Source: an uncultured Erysipelotrichaceae bacterium (GTDB taxonomy: Bacteria; Bacillota_I; Bacilli_A; RF39; UBA660). From it: a stretch of 17,242 nt of DNA. The DNA lies in assembly GCA_902783405.1 (NCBI GenBank), contig CACZQZ010000049.1, positions 1 through 17,242 of the forward strand. Direction: 5' to 3'. The notes beneath the pieces were generated by a model. The model did no database searches. It saw only the letters and a program-made list of their open reading frames with translations, and was not told the origin of the DNA. Position 1 is the first letter of the stretch. Each line of letters starts with the position of its first letter. Made by a program: the position numbers and the translations under genes. This document shows, in pieces, positions 1-8,516 of the stretch.

Positions 1-375
1 AAAAAGTGAATCAATAATAGAAATTCTATTTTCTTTTAATACTTTTTTTGAATCTAAAAGATGTTCTACATAAGAATTATACATATTTTTTAAAAGATAC
101 CCTAATTCTCTTGGTTTAATATAATTATCATAATTATGTAGTTCATGTAATGCTTGTGGATTAAATGGAATTTCGATACCTGATTTTTTTCCTAGTTCAC
201 AAACAAGATCCATAAGAACAAAATCTTTTGTTTTACTATCAATGTGGTCTATATTTTGTCTTTCTTCTTTAACATAGTCTTTCATATATTCTATTACTGA
301 GTTGCAATAATAACTACTATAATATACTGCTCTTTTATTTTTTTCTTCGTTTTTTGTATAAAAAGATTTAATCAT
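1..375 (-). CDS. Hypothetical protein, 5' part only (runs off the left edge)
   Basis: An open reading frame on the minus strand starts at ATG 375-373 and stays open to base 1, giving 125 codons with no stop, so the C-terminus lies outside the window. A second in-frame ATG at 381-379 is less likely because the SD AAAGGGG (390-384) lies only 2 nt from it but 8 nt from the ATG at 375. The visible protein is hydrophilic and charged. It begins MIKSFYTKNEEK and contains a Tyr-rich stretch, a Lys/Glu-rich helix, and a segment reading ELGKKSGIEIPFNPQALHEL. There is no signal peptide or membrane segment, so it is probably cytoplasmic. I do not recognise a family. It has its own near-consensus promoter, divergent from addB, and is not part of the repair operon. 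Confidence 0.7.
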   Translation of the reverse strand, partial: MIKSFYTKNEEKNKRAVYYSSYYCNSVIEYMKDYVKEERQNIDHIDSKTKDFVLMDLVCELGKKSGIEIPFNPQALHELHNYDNYIKPRELGYLLKNMYNSYVEHLLDSKKVLKENRISIIDSLF

Positions 376-405
376 ATTCATAACCCCTTTCAAAATGTAA
401 GATGT

Positions 406-434
406 ATTATAAGTCATTTTATAGAAAAAGTCAA
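406..434 (-). promoter_or_regulatory. Sigma-A-type promoter for the leftward gene
   Basis: On the minus strand, TTGACT (434-429) is followed by a 17-nt spacer and TATAAT (411-406). The -10 is a perfect consensus and the -35 has one mismatch. It lies about 30 nt upstream of the start codon at 375, which leaves a short 5' leader carrying the SD at 390-384. Confidence 0.8.
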
Positions 435-449
435 ATTCATAAATTACAC

Positions 450-478
450 TTAACAACTTTTCTTATCCATGATATAAT
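450..478 (+). promoter_or_regulatory. Sigma-A-type promoter for addBA
   Basis: TTAACA (450-455), a 17-nt spacer and a perfect TATAAT (473-478) lie 26 nt upstream of the addB start. The leader contains the SD-like GTGGTGAT (494-501) just before ATG 505. The promoter is divergent from, and does not overlap, the leftward promoter at 406-434. No operator-like inverted repeat is evident between them. Confidence 0.75.
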
Positions 479-504
479 CAATTTTAGAAACTAGTGGTGA
501 TATT

Positions 505-2856
505 ATGAATATAGATATATTAATTACAACAAGATTTGAAAAAGAAAAACTATTAAAAAAGTATTCTTTAGAAAAAAAAATAGAACAAATAAAAATATAT
601 ACAATAGAAGAAATTGAAAGTTTATACTATGGTACATTACATCCTTTAAGTTTATATGAAACAGTAAAAGAATTTAAATTACAGCCTTCTATTGCTAAAT
701 TAATGTTATCTTATATTCATGATATTGATAATTCATTTTCTAATGATAAAACAAAAAAAATCATAGAAATAAAACATCATTTATTAGAAAAGGGATATAT
801 AGAAAAAAGTAATATATTTAAGAACTTTTTTCAAAATAAAAAAATTATTTTTTATCATATCACATTAAATAAAAAACAAGAAAAAATTAAAGAAATATTA
901 GAGCAAAATAATGAGGTATTGATAGAAGAAGAAAAGATTGAAAAAAAACCTTTAAAAATTTATGGATTTTATAAAATAGAAGAAGAAGTTTTATTTGTAG
1001 CGTCTACCATAACAAAATTAATTCAAAATAATATAGATATCAATCACATTAAAATTCTTTTATCATCAAATGATTATGATGCGATTATATTTAGAATTTT
1101 TTCTATCTTTCATATTCCTTTCTATAATTCACAAGAAAATCTTTCAAATTATCCTCTTTCTCAAAAATTTTTAAAATGTTTAGAAAAGGAAACATTAAAA
1201 GAAGCTTTAGAAACTATTAAAAATCATCACATCAAAGAACAAAAAATATATGATTCTATTATAAATATCACCAATCCTTATATTGATATGGATGATGATA
1301 TTTCTAAAGAAGTTATTGCATATCAAATAAAAAACAAAAAAATTTCTTTACAAAAATATACCAATATTGTTTCCTTTGTATCTTTAGATGATGTTATTGA
1401 TGAAGAAGATATTTTATTCATTATGGGTGTAAATCAAGGTTATTTTCCAAAAATATATACTGACGACGAATTCTTATCGGATGAAGAAAAAAATTTTTTC
1501 CATATGGATACATCAAAAGATAAAAATAAACAAGAAAAAGTAAAAGTATTAAAAAAAATTTATAACACTAAAAATCTTTATTTATCTTATAAATTAGTAT
1601 CTGATGTAAACTATTTAAAATCATCTGTTATAGAAGAAGAAAATATGGAAGAGATAAAAGAAGAATATCACTATACAAATTATGATTATAATATGTATCT
1701 AAGGTCAAAAGCATTGGATTATTATATTAAATATCATGAAAAAACAAATAATTTTGAACAATTATTTTCTTTAAAAAATGAGGACTATTTATCATATGAT
1801 AATTCTTATCATGTGATTGATTATCAAGAATATCAAGAATACATGAAACATTATATTAGACTTTCTTATTCTACATTAACGACCTTTTTTAAGTGCTCAT
1901 TTAGGTTTTATATGAGTAAAATTTTAAAAATTTATGATGATAAAACCTCTTCTTCATTGCAAGTAGGTAATATTGTTCATAATGTTCTATGCCGTGTATT
2001 AAAAGAAAATAGGAAAGACTTTGAAAATATCATTGATGAAGAAATTGAAAAAGTAGTTCCTGAAAATACTAGTAAAATAAAATTTTATAAAAGCAAATGG
2101 AAAAGAGAAATTATTCTTTTAATTCATATTATTTTAAAACAAAATGAAAACACAGAATTTCAAAATACATATTTAGAAGAACTTTTCGAAATCCCTTTTA
2201 AAAGAGATATGCTTATGATTTTAGAAGGAAAAATTGATAAAGTTATGACCTATAAGAGAGAAAATAATCTCTATACTTTAATTGTAGATTATAAAACAGG
2301 TACAATTGATACCGATTTTAATCCAGTATATTATGGCCTTAATATGCAACTACTGATTTATTATTATTTACTATTAAAAACAAAAGATAATGTACATTTG
2401 GCAGGACTTTATTATCAAAATATTATGAAAAATTTAATGAATAGAGTAGATGATAAAACATATGATGAACTTCTATTAGAGTCTTATAAATTAGAAGGAT
2501 ACACAAGAGAAGATTTAATTTTATTACCTAAATTAGTGAAAGATTTAGATTATTCTTTCATCAAAGGATTAAAAGTTAAAAAAGATGGTTCTTTTTATAG
2601 TACTTCTAAAGTATTAAATGAAAACAAAATAGAAAAATTAGTCGATATGACTGAAAATCATCTTAAAAATGCCTTTGAAAAAATAGAGAAAGCTTCTTTT
2701 GATATTCATCCAATACAAATTGGAAACGAAAAAAAAGAAGAAGCTACTGGATGCAAATATTGCCCTTACATGGATGTTTGTTATAAAAGAAGCAAAGATT
2801 TTAAACATGTTAAAAAACAGGAAAAACTATCTTTTCTAGAAGAAGGTGACTTATGA
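505..2856 (+). CDS. addB: AddB/RexB-like helicase-nuclease subunit, shortened, without Walker A
   Basis: Predicted AddB (RexB) partner of AddA in the cytoplasmic double-strand-break resection and recombination complex. The C-terminal third carries a PD-(D/E)XK nuclease domain: H492, D578 in an LEGKIDK context, and D595/K597 in VDYKTG. It also has the four cysteines expected for the AddB iron-sulfur clasp: C464 (in FFKCSFRFY) and C750, C753, C759 (C-x2-C-x5-C near the end). The middle contains AddB-like core segments, including a GVNQGYFP motif near residues 310-320 followed by a DEFLSDEE stretch. At 783 residues it is far below the roughly 1150 of typical AddB. The N-terminus lacks the usual G-x4-GKT site, so the upstream part of the inactivated helicase core looks reduced. 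It overlaps addA by 4 nt (ATGA), implying coupled translation. The family call rests on the nuclease/Fe-S pattern and on the neighbour. RexB is the alternative name. Confidence 0.87.
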   Translation: MNIDILITTRFEKEKLLKKYSLEKKIEQIKIYTIEEIESLYYGTLHPLSLYETVKEFKLQPSIAKLMLSYIHDIDNSFSNDKTKKIIEIKHHLLEKGYIEKSNIFKNFFQNKKIIFYHITLNKKQEKIKEILEQNNEVLIEEEKIEKKPLKIYGFYKIEEEVLFVASTITKLIQNNIDINHIKILLSSNDYDAIIFRIFSIFHIPFYNSQENLSNYPLSQKFLKCLEKETLKEALETIKNHHIKEQKIYDSIINITNPYIDMDDDISKEVIAYQIKNKKISLQKYTNIVSFVSLDDVIDEEDILFIMGVNQGYFPKIYTDDEFLSDEEKNFFHMDTSKDKNKQEKVKVLKKIYNTKNLYLSYKLVSDVNYLKSSVIEEENMEEIKEEYHYTNYDYNMYLRSKALDYYIKYHEKTNNFEQLFSLKNEDYLSYDNSYHVIDYQEYQEYMKHYIRLSYSTLTTFFKCSFRFYMSKILKIYDDKTSSSLQVGNIVHNVLCRVLKENRKDFENIIDEEIEKVVPENTSKIKFYKSKWKREIILLIHIILKQNENTEFQNTYLEELFEIPFKRDMLMILEGKIDKVMTYKRENNLYTLIVDYKTGTIDTDFNPVYYGLNMQLLIYYYLLLKTKDNVHLAGLYYQNIMKNLMNRVDDKTYDELLLESYKLEGYTREDLILLPKLVKDLDYSFIKGLKVKKDGSFYSTSKVLNENKIEKLVDMTENHLKNAFEKIEKASFDIHPIQIGNEKKEEATGCKYCPYMDVCYKRSKDFKHVKKQEKLSFLEEGDL

Positions 2857-5800
2857 GAGAAAAACCTAAAAATTCTACCTTTACCGATGAACAGTGGAAA
2901 GCTATTGTAACTAGTGGAAAGAGCATGATTATATCTGCTGGAGCTGGGAGCGGTAAGACAGCAGTATTAACAACAAGAATTATCGATAAAATAGAAAATG
3001 GAGTTTCTATTAAAAACTTAATTGTTTTAACCTTTACAGAAGCTGCGGCTTTTGAAATGAAAACTAGAGTAAGAGATGCATTAAAGAAAAAGGTATTAGA
3101 AAATCCTTCTTTAAAAGATGAGTTATTAGCCCTTGATGAAGCTATGATAACAACATTTGATAGTTTTAGTCTATCACTACTTAAAAAGTATCATTATTTG
3201 TTTGGAATTGATCCCAATATTCATATTATTGATTCCATTGTTTTAGAAAGAAAACAAAGAGAAGTTATGGATGAAGTATTTGATGAATTCTATGAGAAAA
3301 AAGATTCTTCATTTTATAATTTCTTAGATACATTTACTTTAAAAGATGATGAAGAAGTAAAAGAAGCTTTATTAGCTTTATCTAAAAAATTAAATATTTT
3401 ATATGATAAAGAAAAGTATTATCAAAACTATATAAATGAATTTTATAGTGAAGAAAAAATAAATGAATTTATAAAAGAATATGAAAAATTAATCCATATC
3501 CAAAAAGAAGAAGTTTTAAAAAATTTAGAGTATATAGAAAATAAGATTCATAATCCGATTTTACTAAAATGGTATGAAGAATATAAATATATCAAAGATA
3601 TTATAGAGTGTCATACTTATGATGATTATAAAAGTTTTGTGATTTCTCATAAATTAAAAAATGTAACCACAAGTAAAAAAGTAAGTGATGAAGAAAAAGA
3701 AGAAATAAAACCTTTTATAGGAAAAATTAAAAACGCTTATTCAAATATAGAAAAATTATTAAGTTATGAATCATCTAAAGATATGGTAAATCGTTATCAG
3801 AATACCAAAGCAACAATATCACTTATTCTTGAAATATTACAAAAGTATGATCAAAAACTAGATGATTTTAAACAATCAGAATCTATGTTTGAATTTTCTG
3901 ATGTTACAAGATTATCGATCAAGTTATTAGAAAAAAATCCAGATATTTTAAGTGAGATTAAGAAAAATACAGAAGAAATTATGATCGATGAATATCAAGA
4001 TACCAATGATATAGGTGATTACTTAATTTCTTTAATTGCAAATCATAATATTTATATGGTAGGAGATATTAAGCAGTCTATTTATGGTTTTCGAAATGCT
4101 AATCCTAAAATATTTAAAGATAAATACGAAAGATATTCTAAAGGAAAAGAAGGAATTAAAATTGATTTAAATAAAAACTTTCGTTCTAGACGTGAAGTTT
4201 TAGATGGAATTAATTTTATCTTTGAAAAAATCATGAATTTAGAGGTAGGTGGAGCAAATTATAAAGAAGGCCATGAAATGGTCTTTGGAAATAATCTTTA
4301 TGAAACGAAAGGAAAGACAAATCAAAATTATGCATTAGAAATATTAGATTATCCATATGAAGGCTCTTTATATCGTAGGGAAGAAGTAGAAGCTTTTGTA
4401 ATTGCAAAAGACATTGAAAAGAAAATAAAAGAGCATAGTATGGTTATGGATAAAAATGGAACTTTAAGAGAAATCAAATATTCTGATTTTTGTATTTTAA
4501 TGGACCGTAAAACAAACTTTGACTTATATAAAAAAATATTTACATACTTAAATATTCCACTTACTATTCATAAAGATGAAAGCTTTATTTTAAGTGATGA
4601 AATTTTTGCGATTAAAAGTATTCTATCATTATTATTAAATCGAATAGATTCTTCTTGCTCTAATGAAAAACATGCTACGATAAGTTTAGCTAGATCTTTC
4701 TTGTTTTCTTATAGTGATAATGACATCTTTAAAGTTTTTAAAAGTGATTTTAAAAACAAGAGAGAAGTTTTAAAAGATTTAGAAGAAAAATTAGATATAA
4801 TTGAAGAAGAACTTCCTATTTTAACATTATCATCTTTACTAAAAAAAATATATCTTGTATTTGATTTTTATCATAAGATTCACCGTTTAGGAAATGTTGA
4901 ATTTGTTACATTAAAACTAGATTATTTGCTAAAGTTAGCTAAAACACTAGAAGATGCTTCTTATTCATTAAAAGATTTTGTCGACTATTTTGATGATGCT
5001 TTAATGTATAACATCGATGTACAGTTTAGCATGAATACGCAAACCTTTAATTCTGTAAGTCTTATGACAATTCATAAATCAAAAGGATTAGAGTTTCCTT
5101 ATTTATATGTATCAGGTCTTTATAAAACCTTTTCAAAAGAAGATATCAAAAGTAAATACTTGTATTCAAATAAGTATGGTATTATCGTTCCAGACTTTGA
5201 TGAAGGACTTTGTTATCCTTTTACAAAAGACTTATTTAAAGAAGAACATAAACTAGAAGATGTTTCTGAAAAACTTAGACTTTTTTATGTAGCTTTAACT
5301 AGAGCACGTGAAAAAATGATACTAGTATGTAATTTAAGTGAAAATAAAAAAGACTATGAAGTTAAAGATGGAGAAGTATCTTTACTTTCTAAATTAACAT
5401 ATACTTCTTTTTATGATATGTTAGCATCTATAGATTCTTATTTAAAATGCTATAAAAGACAAGTAAATATCGATGAATTAGGATTAACAAGAGCTTATGA
5501 AAGTGAAGAATCACTAGAAAAATTAGAAGGTTCTTTAGAAAGGTTAGGAATAGAAGAAGAAATAAATATAGAGAAAAAAGAAATTATAGAATCTAGATAT
5601 TCTATGGAGAATACTGATCATAATCAAGAACTTATGGATATTGGAACAAAGATACATGAATATTTAGAATATCTAGATTTTAACAATATTGAAGAAGAAT
5701 TTAAAAAATATGAAATTGATGATTTTTATCAAAAAAAGATTAGAAGTTTTTTGTCTTCTGATATTTGGAAACAAAAAATTTTACATTTATATAAAGAATA

Positions 5801-6026
5801 TGAATTTTATTTTGAAGAAGAAAATGAATTAAGACATGGTATTATGGATTTACTAGTCGAAACAGAAAAAGAGTTTATTGTAGTTGATTATAAATTAAAA
5901 AATATTAATAAAGAAGAATATAAAAATCAAATTAATGGTTATAAAGAATATTTAAAATCAGTTACAGATAAAAAAGTGAGTGGATATTTATATTCTATTT
6001 TAGATGAAAAATTTTTAAAAGTTTAA
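2853..6026 (+). CDS. addA: AddA, UvrD/Rep-type helicase and nuclease subunit
   Basis: ATP-dependent 3'-5' helicase and nuclease subunit of AddAB, which resects double-strand breaks for RecA loading. Superfamily 1A motifs occur in order: Walker A AGAGSGKT (residues 29-36), Walker B DEYQDTND (D379-E380), motif III GDIKQSIYGFR (404-414), motif IV NFRSRRE, motif V MTIHKSKGLEFP, and motif VI LRLFYVALTRARE (808-820). The C-terminal PD-(D/E)XK nuclease shows H935 in GTKIHEYLEYL, D999 in GIMDLL, and D1012/K1014 in VVDYK. Its 1057 residues are somewhat shorter than the roughly 1230 of B. subtilis AddA, but no motif is missing. The start ATG overlaps the addB stop as ATGA and is preceded by GAAGGTGA, so the two are translationally coupled. 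A terminator follows 20 bases after the stop codon. The identification is secure. Confidence 0.96.
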   Translation: MREKPKNSTFTDEQWKAIVTSGKSMIISAGAGSGKTAVLTTRIIDKIENGVSIKNLIVLTFTEAAAFEMKTRVRDALKKKVLENPSLKDELLALDEAMITTFDSFSLSLLKKYHYLFGIDPNIHIIDSIVLERKQREVMDEVFDEFYEKKDSSFYNFLDTFTLKDDEEVKEALLALSKKLNILYDKEKYYQNYINEFYSEEKINEFIKEYEKLIHIQKEEVLKNLEYIENKIHNPILLKWYEEYKYIKDIIECHTYDDYKSFVISHKLKNVTTSKKVSDEEKEEIKPFIGKIKNAYSNIEKLLSYESSKDMVNRYQNTKATISLILEILQKYDQKLDDFKQSESMFEFSDVTRLSIKLLEKNPDILSEIKKNTEEIMIDEYQDTNDIGDYLISLIANHNIYMVGDIKQSIYGFRNANPKIFKDKYERYSKGKEGIKIDLNKNFRSRREVLDGINFIFEKIMNLEVGGANYKEGHEMVFGNNLYETKGKTNQNYALEILDYPYEGSLYRREEVEAFVIAKDIEKKIKEHSMVMDKNGTLREIKYSDFCILMDRKTNFDLYKKIFTYLNIPLTIHKDESFILSDEIFAIKSILSLLLNRIDSSCSNEKHATISLARSFLFSYSDNDIFKVFKSDFKNKREVLKDLEEKLDIIEEELPILTLSSLLKKIYLVFDFYHKIHRLGNVEFVTLKLDYLLKLAKTLEDASYSLKDFVDYFDDALMYNIDVQFSMNTQTFNSVSLMTIHKSKGLEFPYLYVSGLYKTFSKEDIKSKYLYSNKYGIIVPDFDEGLCYPFTKDLFKEEHKLEDVSEKLRLFYVALTRAREKMILVCNLSENKKDYEVKDGEVSLLSKLTYTSFYDMLASIDSYLKCYKRQVNIDELGLTRAYESEESLEKLEGSLERLGIEEEINIEKKEIIESRYSMENTDHNQELMDIGTKIHEYLEYLDFNNIEEEFKKYEIDDFYQKKIRSFLSSDIWKQKILHLYKEYEFYFEEENELRHGIMDLLVETEKEFIVVDYKLKNINKEEYKNQINGYKEYLKSVTDKKVSGYLYSILDEKFLKV

Positions 6027-6045
6027 TAAATATAAAAAAATTTGT

Positions 6046-6069
6046 AAAAGACTTATGATAAGTCTTTTT
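6046..6069 (+). terminator. Intrinsic terminator after addBA
   Basis: A perfect 10-bp stem, AAAAGACTTA (6046-6055) with TAAGTCTTTT (6059-6068) around a TGA loop, lies 20 nt after the addA stop. The 3' arm ends in a run of five T. The A-rich 5' arm could make it work in both directions. It separates the repair genes from the following operon. Confidence 0.8.
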
Positions 6070-6281
6070 ATATTAGTAAAATTTAAAAAAGTATGTTGAT
6101 GACTATAAAGTTAGTTTTAATATGCTAGAAAAAGATAAAAATTATATTTAGAATTTATATATTTTTCTTATTTTCTTGTTTAAAACTGAAAAATAAACGA
6201 AAAACCAAAAAAAAACTAAAAATGCTTTTTTTTTTTACAAAATTATGCTAAAATGATTATGTATGATAGAGGGGTGATTAA
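6070..6281. other. AT-rich intergenic region upstream of the Tad-like operon
   Basis: About 210 bases without a credible gene; only open frames of about ten codons are present. The proximal part is unremarkable. From about 6180 to 6236 it is dominated by A-runs, including nine A at 6207-6215 and eleven T at 6226-6236. Such tracts could act as an UP element or bend the DNA next to the promoter at 6246-6254. I see no RNA gene, riboswitch-like fold or clear operator palindrome. Confidence 0.6.
6226..6254 (+). promoter_or_regulatory. Probable extended -10 promoter of the Tad-like operon
   Basis: TGCTAAAAT (6246-6254) fits the extended -10 pattern TG-N-TATAAT with one mismatch in the hexamer. At the standard 17-nt spacing the -35 position (6226-6231) is only a T-run, so recognition would rest on the TG extension and the A/T tracts upstream. 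The predicted start site, near 6261, leaves a leader of about 20 nt containing the strong SD GAGGGGTGAT before ATG 6282. This is the only convincing promoter I find ahead of the ten-gene operon. Confidence 0.5.
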
Positions 6282-7877
6282 ATGGTATTAAGGAAACCGT
6301 ATGCAGTTTTAATTAAATATTTTAGAGTCATCCACCTTATTATTGGGATATTTTCATTATTTCTAACATATAAGATAGGCAGGATTATTGCATTTTTTAA
6401 TGAATATTTTAATTCTGATACGATTATTATTGAAAAAGGAATAGTAGGTAACTTATTTAGTATAGCAACTTATATTAGTATCATTTTGATTTTAATTTCA
6501 ACAATTAGTATTTTAGTATTGATGGCTGTCAAGAAAAAACCAATCATTCTATATATTTATACAATAGTTATACAAATATTAACATTTGCACTATTTATCT
6601 TTACTAGAGCAAACGTAAAACAACTTGAAGTTTCTACAGTAGATATTAGAACCCTTAAACTATCTAGTGATTTGATGGTTATTTCTTTGATTTTACAACT
6701 CATTTGTTTGATTTTGATTTTAGTTAGAGCAACGGGATTTAATATTAAGAAATTTAATTTTGGGGAAGACTTAGATGAACTTGAAATTACTGAGAAAGAT
6801 AGAGAAGAATTTGAAGTTGCTTATGAAGTAGATTTTAATACCATCAAAAGAGACGTTACATCTGGATTATTAAATCTTAAATATTTATATTTAGAAAACA
6901 AAAAAATAATTAATACTTTTTTAGGAATTGTTGGAGCATTATTTATTATTACTTTTGGATATTTTTATATTAAAAACAATAAAACATATCCTCTAGGAAT
7001 GGTTATAAGATATGATGATTACCAAATGAGTGTAAACAATGCTTATATAACGAAATATGATTATAGACACAATGTTATCGATGATAATCACATTTATTTA
7101 TTATTAAAAATGAGTGGAAATAAAGTTACTAAAAATATTGTTGCTTTAAATACTGGAGCTTTAGAAGTAAAAGTGAATGATCATAAATTTTATCCTATAT
7201 CAAAAGAAAAAATATTTTTAGATTTAGGAACTTCATATACTGGTCAAAAGATGGTAAGTGCTTCTAAAGACTACTTATTAGTTTATGAATTACCAAAATC
7301 GTTTGAAACAAGTAAAATGATGCTTACAATTTATACAAATTATAATGAATATCCATTTAGAATACGACCTCAAAAAATAGATAAAAATCCTACTGAAAAT
7401 ACATATCAATTAAAACAACAGATAGATTTTAAAGATTCTATATTTAATGGGACAAAATTAACTTTAAATGGTTATGACATTAATAAAAATTTTCAAATTA
7501 ATTATGATTTTAAAGTAAGTAGTAAAGAAACAACGAACTCAATTGAAATGATTACACCTTCTTTTAAAGGAAATGATAATAAAGTTTTATTAAAATTAAC
7601 TGGTGAAATTGAAACAGAAGAAAATACATATTTATCAGGTATTTCACTTGGTACTTTTATAGAAAGATATGGAAAAATCAGTTATGAAAAAGATGGGAAA
7701 ACTTATACTGTAGATATGGCAAATGTTCTTCCTAAAAAGGTAACATTAAAGAAAACAGCTTATTTAGAAGTAAACGAAAACGTAGCATCAGCAAATAATA
7801 TTAAATTGATTTTTGAAATTCATAGTAAGAAATATATATATGAGTTAAAGAAAGGTGAACAAAATGAGAAAAATTAA
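6282..7877 (+). CDS. Five-TM membrane protein with large extracellular domain, unknown function
   Basis: First gene of the Tad-like operon, 531 residues, family not recognised. Hydrophobic segments lie at about 16-38, 57-82, 87-108 and 131-149. They are followed by an acidic, probably cytoplasmic loop (150-207, rich in Glu/Asp), a fifth segment at about 209-230, and a hydrophilic region of about 300 residues to the end. Lys/Arg clusters after TM2 (VKKK) and near the N-terminus suggest a cytoplasmic N-terminus, which places the 300-residue region outside. That region is Thr/Asn/Lys/Tyr-rich, has the alternating pattern of beta-sheet domains, and has no cysteine. The start ATG follows GAGGGGTGAT (6268-6277). 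It overlaps the next gene by 14 nt, counted from that gene's preferred start. By position it could be an accessory or anchoring part of the secretion machine; this is inference. Confidence 0.85.
   Translation: MVLRKPYAVLIKYFRVIHLIIGIFSLFLTYKIGRIIAFFNEYFNSDTIIIEKGIVGNLFSIATYISIILILISTISILVLMAVKKKPIILYIYTIVIQILTFALFIFTRANVKQLEVSTVDIRTLKLSSDLMVISLILQLICLILILVRATGFNIKKFNFGEDLDELEITEKDREEFEVAYEVDFNTIKRDVTSGLLNLKYLYLENKKIINTFLGIVGALFIITFGYFYIKNNKTYPLGMVIRYDDYQMSVNNAYITKYDYRHNVIDDNHIYLLLKMSGNKVTKNIVALNTGALEVKVNDHKFYPISKEKIFLDLGTSYTGQKMVSASKDYLLVYELPKSFETSKMMLTIYTNYNEYPFRIRPQKIDKNPTENTYQLKQQIDFKDSIFNGTKLTLNGYDINKNFQINYDFKVSSKETTNSIEMITPSFKGNDNKVLLKLTGEIETEENTYLSGISLGTFIERYGKISYEKDGKTYTVDMANVLPKKVTLKKTAYLEVNENVASANNIKLIFEIHSKKYIYELKKGEQNEKN
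7852..7858 (+). promoter_or_regulatory. Ribosome binding site that sets the start at 7864
   Basis: AAGGTGA (7852-7858) lies 5 nt before ATG 7864. The alternative GTG at 7855 is inside this SD and so has no binding site of its own, which rules it out as the main start. Confidence 0.75.
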
Positions 7878-8508
7878 ATATTTGGTTTTATTTCTCTTCC
7901 TTTTACCTTTTAATGTGTTTGCTGATTGTAGTAATCAAGAAGTTGTGCGTTATAAAAAATTAGCAACGAATGTTAATTATAGTATTGAGTCAATTCAAAA
8001 TGAATCTGGAGAAGAAACAGGAACATTTAATATTATATTTACAAATTTAGTAGAAGGACTTTATGTATCAAATTCTTTTCAATATAGAGATTATAAACCT
8101 AATAATGGGGTTGCTACTGTATCTGGGTATTATGGTGGCGTGAATAATCATTTTGCTATAAGAAACAGCAAATGTCCGAAAGTTAATTTGATAACAATGG
8201 ATGTTAAACTTCCTATTTATAATAGCTATTATAAAGAAGATATATGTAAAGATTATCAGAATGCTCCTGTATGTCAAAAATGGGTTACAATGACAGTTGA
8301 TGAAGAAGCTATTCAAAATTATATTGATAAAAATACGATAAAAAAAGAAGAAGTTATAAATAAAAAAGATGTAAAAGGGATATTTGATTATGTTTTCGAT
8401 TATTATGTGAAATATTATTATATTGCTATACCTATAACAATTGTAATATTAGTATTAATAATCTTAATTTATAAAGTTTACAAGAGAAAGAAAGAAAGTT
8501 TATTTTAG
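7864..8508 (+). CDS. Secreted single-TM surface protein, unknown function
   Basis: A 214-residue protein with a classic signal peptide (MRKIKYLVLFLF, hydrophobic to about residue 18, likely cut after A20 in NVFA/DC). It has an external domain of about 160 residues, one C-terminal membrane helix (about 186-203), and a basic cytoplasmic tail (KVYKRKKESLF). The outside domain has four cysteines: one directly after the cleavage site, one in a NSKCPK stretch, and two in DICKDYQNAPVCQKW. They could form disulfides, matching the Cys-rich protein encoded next. The FADC context does not fit a lipobox, so it is not called a lipoprotein. I chose ATG 7864 over GTG 7855 because the SD covers the latter. 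Its stop codon overlaps the SD of the next gene, so the two are likely coupled. A membrane anchor or partner for the giant protein is plausible but inferred. Confidence 0.85.
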   Translation: MRKIKYLVLFLFLLPFNVFADCSNQEVVRYKKLATNVNYSIESIQNESGEETGTFNIIFTNLVEGLYVSNSFQYRDYKPNNGVATVSGYYGGVNNHFAIRNSKCPKVNLITMDVKLPIYNSYYKEDICKDYQNAPVCQKWVTMTVDEEAIQNYIDKNTIKKEEVINKKDVKGIFDYVFDYYVKYYYIAIPITIVILVLIILIYKVYKRKKESLF

Positions 8509-8516
8509 GTGATTTT

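Noticed and set aside
6070..6240. Small RNA or small gene in the gap after addA
   Set aside because: Only very short open frames with no SD, and no GC-containing stable hairpin apart from the terminator.
7855..7863. GTG at 7855 as the start of the signal-peptide protein, giving 217 residues
   Set aside because: The GTG lies inside the SD AAGGTGA, which is properly spaced from ATG 7864. The signal peptide also begins naturally at that ATG.
7864..7930. Lipoprotein signal at FADC
   Set aside because: Asp precedes the Cys, while a lipobox needs a small residue there. Cleavage after Ala20 by signal peptidase I fits better.
8068..8316. Minus-strand open frame inside the gene at 7864-8508, and similar antisense frames at 9553-9917, 11056-11259, 11841-12104, 12269-12499, 12917-13180 and 14309-14551
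   Set aside because: All lie opposite well-supported genes, lack SD sites and recognisable domains, and have the composition expected of antisense shadows.
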